From assembly GCA_022360415.1 (NCBI GenBank), contig JAKSDB010000005.1, forward strand, positions 1 through 8,139: 8,139 bases of DNA. The letters are read 5' to 3'. Source of the DNA: Chlorobiales bacterium (GTDB lineage: Bacteria; Bacteroidota; Chlorobiia; Chlorobiales; Chlorobiaceae). Shown piece after piece: positions 1-7,171 of the stretch. The stretch's first letter is position 1. Every line of letters starts with the position of its first letter. A program made the position numbers and the translations under genes. Below the pieces are notes generated by a model, which worked only from the letters and a program-made list of their open reading frames with translations, did no database searches and was not told the DNA's origin.

Positions 1-1174
1 CAAGCACCTCCAGCCTCGACGCGGCAAGTATCTCTTCAAGCGAATGTCCGGATGTAACCATCTTGCGGAAAAGTGAACTGCCTGCAAGCCTGTCGAAAAA
101 CTCCCCTTTTGTGTCGAGATCAAAAAGGTCCGGATAAAGCTTCTGCAAGGAAAGCAAAATGGCAACTGCCGTTCTGAAAGGCTCAAAAACAAGTCTGTCG
201 GTAACCTGAAGCCTGATCCCGCTGCATTGAAGCCCCTTGAACTTGCCCGATGATGGAACAAACTGCACGGCCTGAAATGAAACTCCCGGCAGTTTATAGT
301 CTTCCAGCTCCTTTTTCAGGAAACCTGCATTGATGAACGGCGCTCCGAACTGCCTGAATGGAAGCGATGTTCCCCTTCCTTCACTGACATTGGTTGCTTC
401 GAGAAACACCGTGGCCGGATAAACAAGCACGGTTTCAAGGTCGCGGATATTCGGAGAGGGAGGCAAAAAACGTGTTGAATGAAAGTCGTCGGGAAAACGC
501 TGACGGTTATACCCTTTCATGGGAATGACCTGGAGACGAAGGTCGGGATAAAACCGCTTTTTCAGGAAAAGAGAAATCTCACCGACTGTCATGGCATGGA
601 TGAAGGGTACCGGAACCATACCGACAAAAGAGATATAGTCAGGGTCAAGCATGAAACCGTCTGCCGGAACCGGGGCGAGAGGATTTGGACGGTCCAGCAC
701 CATGAAGGAAATCCCGGCCTCTTCACAGGCCTCCATGGCATACCGCATCGTTGAAATATAGGTGTAGCAGCGGGTTCCGATATCCTGGAGATCAAAAACA
801 AGCACGTCCACAGTGTTTTTCAATAACGTCACGTCCGGCTTTTTGTTGACACCGTAGAGTGAGTACACCCTGAGCTCGCCGTCAAGCAGTTCATCTTTCA
901 CTTTCACACCTGCACCGACAACAGCACGAAAACCATGCTCCGGGGCCATAAGATATTTCAGATCCACTCCGTGGCGCCGAAACACCCTGTAATCCGGCTC
1001 TCCGGCAGCTGTCGTACTTGCGGCATTAGTTATAAGAGCGACTCTTTTACCTTGCAGGTCGCGGCAGCGATCAGCATCGAGCACATCGATACCATAGTGC
1101 AACGACTGCGCATGAAGCGTCATTGACAGGCAAAGCATGCCCGCACAAAGCAGGAAAACAAACTGTAAACGCAT
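1..1174 (-). CDS. namZ: NamZ/DUF1343 family exo-beta-N-acetylmuramidase, secreted (3' end cut by window edge)
   Basis: Reading the complement from the ATG at 1174 gives 391 uninterrupted codons that run off the left edge; only the extreme C-terminus is missing. Residues 1-24 form a signal peptide: a short Arg-containing start, a hydrophobic core, and a likely cut after LHA (20-22), so the protein should act in the periplasm or be a lipid-free secreted enzyme. Family landmarks visible are APEHGFR (77-83), FDLQDIGTRCYTY (127-139), DRPNP (161-165), HAMTVGE (193-199), PSPNI (239-243) and EATNVSEGRGTSLPF (259-273). NamZ (GH171) is known to remove N-acetylmuramic acid from the non-reducing ends of peptidoglycan fragments during wall turnover. 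The start is well bounded: an in-frame TGA lies at 1184-1186. No good Shine-Dalgarno sequence precedes the ATG. The gene lies downstream of the tRNA terminator, so it probably has its own promoter, which I could not identify. Activity is inferred from family membership only. Confidence 0.9.
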   Translation of the reverse strand, partial: MRLQFVFLLCAGMLCLSMTLHAQSLHYGIDVLDADRCRDLQGKRVALITNAASTTAAGEPDYRVFRRHGVDLKYLMAPEHGFRAVVGAGVKVKDELLDGELRVYSLYGVNKKPDVTLLKNTVDVLVFDLQDIGTRCYTYISTMRYAMEACEEAGISFMVLDRPNPLAPVPADGFMLDPDYISFVGMVPVPFIHAMTVGEISLFLKKRFYPDLRLQVIPMKGYNRQRFPDDFHSTRFLPPSPNIRDLETVLVYPATVFLEATNVSEGRGTSLPFRQFGAPFINAGFLKKELEDYKLPGVSFQAVQFVPSSGKFKGLQCSGIRLQVTDRLVFEPFRTAVAILLSLQKLYPDLFDLDTKGEFFDRLAGSSLFRKMVTSGHSLEEILAASRLEVL

Positions 1175-1253
1175 AACGCCCGGTCAACAGATTGAAAAAA
1201 AGCAGTTCCTCCCCCGAGATTCAGCCGGCCAAACTTTTTGACTGAAAAAACAC

Positions 1254-1280
1254 AAAAAAAGCCGCGCAACCTGGCGCGGC
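1254..1280 (-). terminator. Rho-independent terminator after tRNA-fMet
   Basis: On the minus strand a perfect 7-bp GC stem (GCCGCGC / GCGCGGC, at 1274-1280 and 1261-1267) with a 6-base loop is followed at once by seven T residues (1254-1260) and a further T-rich stretch to about 1245. It starts 7 bases after the tRNA's CCA end. The orientation fits ending tRNA transcription before namZ; the plus-strand side has no T run. Confidence 0.9.
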
Positions 1281-1287
1281 CCTTTCC

Positions 1288-1363
<76 letters not shown>

Positions 1364-1368
1364 GTGTT

Positions 1369-1422
1369 ATAGTGCTTTTATATACGGAATTTCCGACTTT
1401 ATTCAAAAAATTATTGCACTAT
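1369..1422. repeat. 7-bp inverted repeat flanking the tRNA promoter
   Basis: ATAGTGC (1369-1375) and GCACTAT (1416-1422) are exact inverted copies with 40 bases between them. They bracket the putative tRNA promoter, and the right arm lies within the last codons of metG. The arms could pair in the metG transcript or act as a binding site, but a repeat this short may be chance. Confidence 0.25.
1379..1406 (-). promoter_or_regulatory. putative sigma-70 type promoter for tRNA-fMet
   Basis: Reading the minus strand in the metG-tRNA gap, a TTGAAT box (1401-1406) and a TATATA box (1379-1384) are separated by 16 bases. Transcription would then start about 8 bases before the tRNA's first base, which is typical of tRNA genes. 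The spacer holds an 11-base near-perfect palindrome, CGGAAATTCCG (1385-1395). The boxes match the consensus only in part, so this is a prediction from sequence and position. Confidence 0.4.
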
Positions 1423-3519
1423 TTTCCCATTTATCCCTGATCCCTGAGCTTCAACAAGATTAAGCCTGCCGTCGTTCCCCTCGACGGCCAGTATCATCCC
1501 CTGTGAAAGCTCGCCTCTGATCGTTCTCTCGGCAAGATTCGCCACCAGTATGACATTTTTCCCGATAATGGATTCAGGCGCATATGATTGCGCAATCCCG
1601 GCAAGTACCTGGCGGGTTTCAGAACCAACCTTCAATTGCAGCTTAAGAAGCTTGTCGGCTTTCTTTACTTTTTCACAAGCTGTAACAGTGGCGACACGAA
1701 GATCGACATCGAGAAAATCATCGAAACTGATTTCCGGTTTGAAATTCATGCTTTCCCCGAGCCCTTTCTCTTTTCTTTCGATCCCGGCAACCAAGCGCTC
1801 GATCTTTTCAAGTTCAGGGGCGATATCCTTGTCTTCAATTTTTCTGAAAAGAATCCCGGACTGCCCGGACAACCTGTGTCCTTTCCCCAACCCTGGAGAC
1901 TTTGCCATCTCCCAGGATACATTGCCGCTTTTTATCGCTTCGTCGAGCGTTTCACGGAACCCGAGCATCTCATAAATCCTGTTTGCAGTATGAGGGAGTA
2001 CCGGATACCACACAATGGCAAGAGTGTAGCAGAGGTTTACCGACAAGGCCATTGTCCGGGCTGCTGCGTCAGGATCTGTTTTCAGAACCTTCCATGGCTC
2101 TGAATCGGTGAGGTAACGGTTTGCGGAACGGGCGATCTGCATGGTAAGCGTCACCGCTTCCCTGAAATGAAACTCTTCGTAAGCTTTTTCAAGCTTTTCG
2201 AAACTTTTTTTCCAGTCAATCCCCAGAGATCCCCAGTCCTCTTCACTGCACTCACAGGGAATTGACCCATTGAATTTCACATTGGTAAAATCAATCGACC
2301 GTTTGATAAAATTTCCCAGAGTATCGGCAAGTTCTCCGTTGGTCCTGTTCTGAAAATCAGACCAGCTGAAATCACTATCCTTGTTTTCAGGATAGTTCAT
2401 TGCAATAGTATAGCGCAGCGTATCGGCTGGGAACCTGTCGAGAAACTCTCCCAGATAGACCGCGTAGTTTCTCGATTTGGAGAATTTTCGTCCCTCGAAA
2501 TTCATGAATTCGGAAGCAGGAACGTTATCGGCAAGCGAGTACAGACTATCCGATCTGCCTTCATTCCATGCCATCAGAATCGCCGGGAACATGAGGGTGT
2601 GGAAAACCACGTTGTCCTTACCGATAAAATGAATAACCCTGCAATCGGGGTTCTGCCAGTACTCACGCCATAGTTCCGGCTCACATTTCTTTTCCGCCCA
2701 CTCGCGGGTAAATGATATATAACCGAGAACAGCATCAAACCAGACGTAAAGCACTTTTCCCTTTGCTTCTTCATTATCCAGCGGAACCGGTATTCCCCAA
2801 TGTATATCCCTTGTGATCGCCCTTTCGCTGAGCCCTTGTTTCAACCAGGTGCGGGTATAGTTCAGGACATTATGGCGCCAATCGTCCTCGTGGCCGCTTA
2901 CATAATTCTCGAGCCGTTCCTGGAATCTCCCGAGTGGAAAGTACCAGTGCAATGTCTCTCGCAACTCGGGAACCCTTTCGGAAAGCTTGCTCCTCGGGTC
3001 TATAAGCTCCCGGGGACTCAAATGAGTGCCGCACTGCTCACACTGGTCCCCGTTGGCCTCGGGATTCTTGCAAATCGGACAGGTTCCGGTCACGTAGCGA
3101 TCCGAAAGGAAGCGCTTTGTTTCAGGGTCAAAAAAATGCCTCTCTTTCTTTTTGATGAAAATATCCTTTCCGTTAATCTCCTGAAAAAACGTCTGTGCTG
3201 TCTTGAAATGACCTTTGGAAGATGTTCTACCGTAATAGTCGAATGAAATACCGCACCGGGTAAACGCATCGAGATTCAGGGTGTGATAACGGTCTACAAC
3301 ATCCTGGGGAGAAATGCCTTCCTTGTCTGCCGTGATGGTAATGGGGACCCCGTGCTCGTCGGAGCCTCCTATATGGATAATGTCCTTGCCCCGCAGCCTG
3401 TTGAAACGGACATAGATATCGGCAGGCAGATAAACGCCGGCAAGATGACCGAGATGCACGGGACCGTTTGCGTATGGAAGAGCTGTTGTAACAAGTGTTC
3501 GAGTAAACTGGCGGTTCAT
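1411..3519 (-). CDS. metG: methionyl-tRNA synthetase
   Basis: This 702-residue cytoplasmic class I synthetase attaches methionine to both initiator and elongator tRNA-Met using ATP. The HIGH motif is HLGH (22-25) inside PYANGPVHLGHL, and the KMSKS loop is KFSKS (345-349). Between them a zinc knuckle has Cys147, 150, 160 and 163 (CxxC, nine residues, CxxC). The anticodon-binding helical domain follows. The last roughly 105 residues (from about 595) form the EMAP/Arc1-like tRNA-binding OB fold typical of dimeric bacterial MetRS. Length is close to E. coli MetRS (677). I chose the ATG at 3519 because the family alignment begins only a few residues before the TTALPYANG strand; a TTG at 3564 would add 15 unconserved residues and overlap ricT. 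ricT ends 28 bases upstream, so the two are probably co-transcribed. No clear Shine-Dalgarno sequence is seen. The initiator tRNA gene follows directly. Confidence 0.97.
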   Translation of the reverse strand: MNRQFTRTLVTTALPYANGPVHLGHLAGVYLPADIYVRFNRLRGKDIIHIGGSDEHGVPITITADKEGISPQDVVDRYHTLNLDAFTRCGISFDYYGRTSSKGHFKTAQTFFQEINGKDIFIKKKERHFFDPETKRFLSDRYVTGTCPICKNPEANGDQCEQCGTHLSPRELIDPRSKLSERVPELRETLHWYFPLGRFQERLENYVSGHEDDWRHNVLNYTRTWLKQGLSERAITRDIHWGIPVPLDNEEAKGKVLYVWFDAVLGYISFTREWAEKKCEPELWREYWQNPDCRVIHFIGKDNVVFHTLMFPAILMAWNEGRSDSLYSLADNVPASEFMNFEGRKFSKSRNYAVYLGEFLDRFPADTLRYTIAMNYPENKDSDFSWSDFQNRTNGELADTLGNFIKRSIDFTNVKFNGSIPCECSEEDWGSLGIDWKKSFEKLEKAYEEFHFREAVTLTMQIARSANRYLTDSEPWKVLKTDPDAAARTMALSVNLCYTLAIVWYPVLPHTANRIYEMLGFRETLDEAIKSGNVSWEMAKSPGLGKGHRLSGQSGILFRKIEDKDIAPELEKIERLVAGIERKEKGLGESMNFKPEISFDDFLDVDLRVATVTACEKVKKADKLLKLQLKVGSETRQVLAGIAQSYAPESIIGKNVILVANLAERTIRGELSQGMILAVEGNDGRLNLVEAQGSGINGKIVQ

Positions 3520-3547
3520 GTGAATAACAAAAAACTTGGATTCGGAC

Positions 3548-4519
3548 TTATTTTTTCTTGACAAACATCGAGGTGAAATCCTGCAACGATATCAACATCT
3601 CTTTTCCATCGCCGGAGTAGCGAAGGTTTATTTCTTTTTTGACAGGATCGATGTTTTCGACGATCGCCGTGCCTTCCGGTGTCGTGACCCTGCTTCCCAA
3701 AGGAGGATACTGTTCTGCGCAGAAATTGCGGGAGCACTTTTCATACTTCGAATAGCCCAGGCAGCATTTGGGGCGGTTACATTGACCGATGACATTATAG
3801 GCATGATTGTCCCCATGGGAAAATTCGGATGCCTGCTGTTTTTCAGCAAAAGGATTCGCATGTATTTTCTGTATCCAGCTTGAACAGCACAAGACACAAC
3901 CGCAGGCCCCGAAAGTGTTGGCTCTTCGGGCTTCCTCCCTGGTAGTGATCTGTACCATCTGTATCCTTGCCCTGAATTCACTGGCAAGGTCCCTTACAAG
4001 CGCGCGAAAGTCCACCCTGTGCGTAGCGGTATAAAAAACCGTGACTTTCTGCTGATCCAGGCGAAGCTCTACATCGACCAGCTTCATATCAAGACCGTGG
4101 GCTCTGATCTTCGACAGGCATACATCACGTATCTCCGGCTCCCGCTTTCGAACGGTGCGAAGTTGTTCGGCATCACTCTCTTCAGCAAAACGGACTATAG
4201 TCCCGAGACTGTCCCCTTTTTCGTCAAGGTCTTTCAGCTTCATTTTTTTTGCCGCTATGGCCCCTGCGGAATACACTATACCGTAATCATATCCTCCGTC
4301 AGCCTCGACGATGACCGCCCTGCCAATTTCTGACCTCTCCCCGGTCGGGTTCACATAAAACTCCCGACGGCAGCATTTGAGCTCGACTTCACATATGTTG
4401 CTGTCTTGTTCCCCGGCATCACCGTATATCTGCTCGCTTTCACGATGCAGCTTCCGGGAAAGCTCTAAACGTACCCTGGCGTATTCTCCCAACGTACAAC
4501 TGCATATTACATTACTCAT
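3548..4519 (-). CDS. ricT: RicT/YaaT-like PSP1 domain protein, cysteine-rich
   Basis: This is a 323-residue cytoplasmic protein. The PSP1 core runs from about residue 55 to 275 and is recognised by VTVFYTATHRVDFRALVRDL (159-178), then the cysteine cluster GACGCVLCCSSW (204-215) and GQCNRPKCCLGYSKYEKC (245-262). In Bacillus, RicT forms a complex with RicA and RicF that carries iron-sulfur clusters and promotes RNase Y-dependent mRNA processing. Whether that applies in this lineage is unknown, and no ricA or ricF is in view. The protein has 15 cysteines, nine of them at 206-267. The first 50 or so residues form an extension relative to the Bacillus protein as I recall it, and add a CxC (6-8), Cys43 and a CC pair (49-50). 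The C-terminus (about 272-320) looks like a small beta domain. A 111-base gap to the upstream acyltransferase gene suggests a separate transcription start; I found no convincing promoter or Shine-Dalgarno sequence in it. Confidence 0.9.
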   Translation of the reverse strand: MSNVICSCTLGEYARVRLELSRKLHRESEQIYGDAGEQDSNICEVELKCCRREFYVNPTGERSEIGRAVIVEADGGYDYGIVYSAGAIAAKKMKLKDLDEKGDSLGTIVRFAEESDAEQLRTVRKREPEIRDVCLSKIRAHGLDMKLVDVELRLDQQKVTVFYTATHRVDFRALVRDLASEFRARIQMVQITTREEARRANTFGACGCVLCCSSWIQKIHANPFAEKQQASEFSHGDNHAYNVIGQCNRPKCCLGYSKYEKCSRNFCAEQYPPLGSRVTTPEGTAIVENIDPVKKEINLRYSGDGKEMLISLQDFTSMFVKKK

Positions 4520-4630
4520 AGTAGTTGTTCATTTTTCTGGTTTGTTCACCTTTATTAACGCCATTTGACGACCTGACGGTTCCGGCCTGGTGTCTTTCCG
4601 CTATCTTTGTCAACCAGTCACTGTCGACAT

Positions 4631-5401
4631 TTATGGGGACACACGGGATAGACCGACAAGCCTCCTGAACCTTTCAATCTTTTTGTTTATGGACTCAGCT
4701 CCTTTGATCAAAAGCCGAAAATCATTTGTGTCCCTGGCGATAATTTTCTCCTTCAGGACCGAAAGATGATCGACCGTTTTATCCTGCATATGCTTCGTCA
4801 AAGTTTTCTGACCGGTATAACCGGCCTCCTCAACAAACTCCGGGACGTTGAAGGAAAGAAACAAATCGGGCCTCTGGTCATCAAGATATTCAATCCGGCT
4901 GACAACTGAAACCAGATATATCCCTTTGCTCTCCCTGAGGACACGGGAAACAATGGAAGAAGTTCCGTTATAGAAGCGAAGCTGCTGTTTATCCACATGC
5001 TCGATCATTCCCTGTGGAAAAACCCATAAGGCATTCTGTTTACAGCTTTTCTCCATGAGCCGTTGTGCTGCGTACTCAAGAGTGCCGACAGCGCTTCTTG
5101 GTCGGGAGCGGTCGATGGAAAAAGCGCCCAGGCGGGTAAAAAAACGATGCCTGACAAGCTGCTGGTATTCAATGATGATATAGAGGTTCTGCCTGAAAAA
5201 CTCTTCGGTACAGAGCTGTGACCAGAACCCGTCCCACCAGTACGCGTGATTGCAGTAGAAAATCACCGGGTAGCGAAGCTGCATGTCCAGGGTTTCAGGA
5301 GGAATTGAAACCCTGACAGCATGGAAATGCCTTTTGAACTGCCGCCTGGAATACCAGCTGAACCATCTGGTATAGACCCTGCTTCGACGGACTGTCAACA
5401 T
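4631..5401 (-). CDS. cruD: PlsC/LPLAT-family acyltransferase, candidate CruD (chlorobactene glucoside acyltransferase)
   Basis: This 256-residue protein carries the glycerolipid acyltransferase block motifs. They are NHAYWWD (51-57, catalytic His52 and Asp57 in the H-x4-D pattern), GAFSIDR (92-98) and FPQG (128-131, where most family members have FPEG). No signal peptide or convincing membrane helix is seen; basic, aromatic-rich N- and C-termini suggest peripheral membrane binding. From memory, CruD of Chlorobaculum tepidum (CT0967) is a protein of this class that adds a lauroyl group to chlorobactene glucoside, a chlorosome carotenoid, and its gene adjoins aspC (CT0966). The same neighbour is present here: aspC ends 6 bases upstream, implying co-transcription. 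The family assignment is secure; the CruD assignment is inference from family plus synteny, and a lysophospholipid acyltransferase role remains the alternative. The ATG at 5401 is the natural start. Confidence 0.6.
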   Translation of the reverse strand: MLTVRRSRVYTRWFSWYSRRQFKRHFHAVRVSIPPETLDMQLRYPVIFYCNHAYWWDGFWSQLCTEEFFRQNLYIIIEYQQLVRHRFFTRLGAFSIDRSRPRSAVGTLEYAAQRLMEKSCKQNALWVFPQGMIEHVDKQQLRFYNGTSSIVSRVLRESKGIYLVSVVSRIEYLDDQRPDLFLSFNVPEFVEEAGYTGQKTLTKHMQDKTVDHLSVLKEKIIARDTNDFRLLIKGAESINKKIERFRRLVGLSRVSP

Positions 5402-5407
5402 ACACTT

Positions 5408-6616
5408 TTATTCAAAGGCTTTTCTTATCCTGCCGACCGCTTCTTCCAGTTCGCTGATCGAAGCGGCATAGGATAATCTGAGGTTTTCAGGAGCACCGAA
5501 AGCCTCTCCGGGAACGGTAGCGACCCAATGATCGACGAGAAGATATTCAGCAATGTCTGTCGAGCTTTTCATCTCCTTTCCGCTGAATGCTCTTCCCAGC
5601 AAACCGGCAATTGAAGGAAAAATATAAAACGCACCGTCCGGCAGTGCCGCGGTTATTCCGGGAATCTCGTTGAGAGCTTTGTACATGTAATCCCGACGCT
5701 TTTCAAACTCCTCCCTGCGCTCTTCAACAACCTGCTGATTACCGTTGAGTGCCGCTACCGCAGCCATCTGCGCAATCGAATTGGCGTTCGAAGTGGTTTG
5801 TGACTGTATTTTCCCACAGGCGTCGATAAGCCATTTCGGCCCGGCGAGAAAACCGATACGCCATCCTGTCATGGAATAGGTCTTCGATACCCCGTTGCTG
5901 ACTATAACCCGGTCTCGTATCTCCGGAATTCTTGCAGGAGAAAACGGCCTGACCGATCCATATACGATCCGGTCATACATTTCGTCTGAAACCACAAAAA
6001 TCTCACGATCTTCAAGCACTGCCATAAGTGCCCTGACCTCGCTTTCCGAATACACGGCACCGGTAGGATTCGACGGCGAGTTAAGTATCAACACTTTCGT
6101 GTTTTCGGTAATCGCTGCTTCGAGCTGTTCAGGTCTCATTTTATAACCGGCTTCGAGCGTTGTCTGAATAATAACCGGCTCTGCACCGGAAAGCCTCGCC
6201 ATCTCCGGAAAACTTACCCAGAAAGGGGCGGGAATAATAACCTCGTCGCCCTCTTCACACAAGGCAAGAAGCGCATTTGCCAGGGTCTGTTTTCCTCCGT
6301 TGCTGACGATAATTTGTTCGGGAGCAAACTCGATATCATTATCCCGTCTGAACTTGTCAACGACAGCTTTTTTCAGTTCGGGTATGCCGGCATTGGCCGT
6401 ATAGCGTGTAAAACCCGCTTTAATGGCTTCGATACCCGCCTGCGCGACGAAGTCGGGTGTCGGAAAATCAGGCTCACCCGCCGAAAGACTGACAATATCC
6501 TTGCCCTCGGCTTTCATTTGTTTAGCCAGCCCTGTTATTTTCATGGTTTGCGACTCCTGCATATTCAGGACCCGCCGGGCAAGGTATTTTTCTCCTGGAA
6601 AGCTGTTTGCGCTCAT
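5408..6616 (-). CDS. aspC: class I aspartate aminotransferase, possibly also prephenate aminotransferase
   Basis: This 402-residue PLP enzyme is of the 1-beta aspartate aminotransferase subgroup (Thermus/Rhizobium type). It transfers the amino group between aspartate or glutamate and 2-oxo acids in the cytoplasm. Visible landmarks are SAGEPDFPTP (45-54), SNPTG (182-186, Asn183), DEMY (211-214, PLP-contacting Asp211 and Tyr214), the Schiff-base lysine in SKTYSMTGWRIGF (Lys245) and the carboxylate-binding Arg380 before LSYA. Length matches the family. Start at ATG 6616: the segment KYLARRVLNM aligns with the usual N-terminus, so the inner Met19 is unlikely. Enzymes of this subgroup in several bacteria and plants also transaminate prephenate to arogenate for tyrosine and phenylalanine synthesis, and I recall the C. 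tepidum orthologue being annotated this way. That second activity cannot be decided from the sequence alone. coaD ends 60 bases upstream; the acyltransferase gene starts 6 bases downstream. Confidence 0.93.
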   Translation of the reverse strand: MSANSFPGEKYLARRVLNMQESQTMKITGLAKQMKAEGKDIVSLSAGEPDFPTPDFVAQAGIEAIKAGFTRYTANAGIPELKKAVVDKFRRDNDIEFAPEQIIVSNGGKQTLANALLALCEEGDEVIIPAPFWVSFPEMARLSGAEPVIIQTTLEAGYKMRPEQLEAAITENTKVLILNSPSNPTGAVYSESEVRALMAVLEDREIFVVSDEMYDRIVYGSVRPFSPARIPEIRDRVIVSNGVSKTYSMTGWRIGFLAGPKWLIDACGKIQSQTTSNANSIAQMAAVAALNGNQQVVEERREEFEKRRDYMYKALNEIPGITAALPDGAFYIFPSIAGLLGRAFSGKEMKSSTDIAEYLLVDHWVATVPGEAFGAPENLRLSYAASISELEEAVGRIRKAFE

Positions 6617-6676
6617 GACTATGGAAATTAAATAGTTGGTAGTTGGTGTTCCGAAAAACAGATACCGGAAATCCGC

Positions 6677-7171
6677 TCAGGTATTCTGTTCTTCATATTT
6701 TTTTTGCAACATCTTCAGAACAAAAGGATGAACGAATTTACTCACATCACCTCCGAGCAGAGCGACTTCCCTGATGATCGATGAAGCCACATAAGTATAC
6801 TTGACATTGGGCATCAGGAAAACAGTGGTAACCTCCGGATTCAGATGCCTGTTGAGCAGTGACATTTGAAATTCGTATTCAAAATCCTTGACCTGACGCA
6901 CACCCCGGATTATAGCTGTAGCGCCCACGTTACGTGCATATTCCGCCAGAAGACCGCCATGCAGCACCTCCACCCTTGTTCCGGAAAGAGGTTCCGTAAT
7001 GGTTTCGATCATCTCACAGCGTTCTTCAACGGAAAAAAGCGTTTGTTTCTTGCTGTTTTCTGCAATAACAACCATAACCTGATCGAAAATCGTCAATGCC
7101 CGTTCGAGGACGTCCAGGTGACCATTTGTAAAGGGGTCGAACGTACCGGGGTAAATCGCAAGCTGCTTCAT
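6677..7171 (-). CDS. coaD: phosphopantetheine adenylyltransferase
   Basis: This 164-residue nucleotidyltransferase, the standard family length, makes dephospho-CoA from 4'-phosphopantetheine and ATP, the penultimate step of coenzyme A synthesis. It has the N-terminal YPGTFDPFTNGH (7-18; Thr10 and the TNGH form of the HxGH motif), the IRGVR segment (88-92) and, in place of the usual ISSS-x-VRE signature, VASSIIREV (128-136). The ATG at 7171 shares four bases (ATGA) with the rsmD stop codon, and a consensus AAGGAGG lies 7 bases before it, so translation is probably coupled to rsmD while also well primed on its own. rsmD-coaD is a widely conserved bacterial pair. The family forms a hexamer inhibited by CoA. 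Confidence 0.97.
   Translation of the reverse strand: MKQLAIYPGTFDPFTNGHLDVLERALTIFDQVMVVIAENSKKQTLFSVEERCEMIETITEPLSGTRVEVLHGGLLAEYARNVGATAIIRGVRQVKDFEYEFQMSLLNRHLNPEVTTVFLMPNVKYTYVASSIIREVALLGGDVSKFVHPFVLKMLQKKYEEQNT

Noticed and set aside
589..801. Minus-strand 70-codon frame within namZ
   Set aside because: It is in a different frame from the continuous namZ reading frame and has no independent support.
1206..1215. GGGGGAGGAA on the minus strand as the namZ ribosome-binding site
   Set aside because: It lies 31 bases before the ATG and an in-frame TGA stands between, so no start codon is suitably placed.
1385..1395. CGGAAATTCCG considered as a metG terminator
   Set aside because: The stem would have only a one-base loop and is not followed by a T run on the minus strand.
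1550..3246. Long plus-strand open frames (141, 171 and 148 codons) opposite metG
   Set aside because: They are antisense to a complete, motif-bearing metG, show no family-like sequence, and no promoter or ribosome-binding site supports them.
3520..3564. TTG start at 3564 giving metG 15 more residues
   Set aside because: It would overlap ricT, the added residues are polar and not family-like, and the ATG at 3519 sits just before the conserved core.
4513..4535. Tiny six-codon frame (ATG AAC AAC ... TAA) overlapping the ricT start
   Set aside because: Too short, with no good ribosome-binding site at proper spacing; likely chance.
4608..4613. Perfect TTGACA on the minus strand upstream of ricT
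   Set aside because: At 15-19 bases downstream the sequence is GC-rich with no TATAAT-like box, so it is not supported as a promoter.
6633..6647. Two tandem copies of a 7-base unit (TAGTTGG) before aspC
   Set aside because: Only two short copies with no symmetry or promoter context; not distinguishable from chance.
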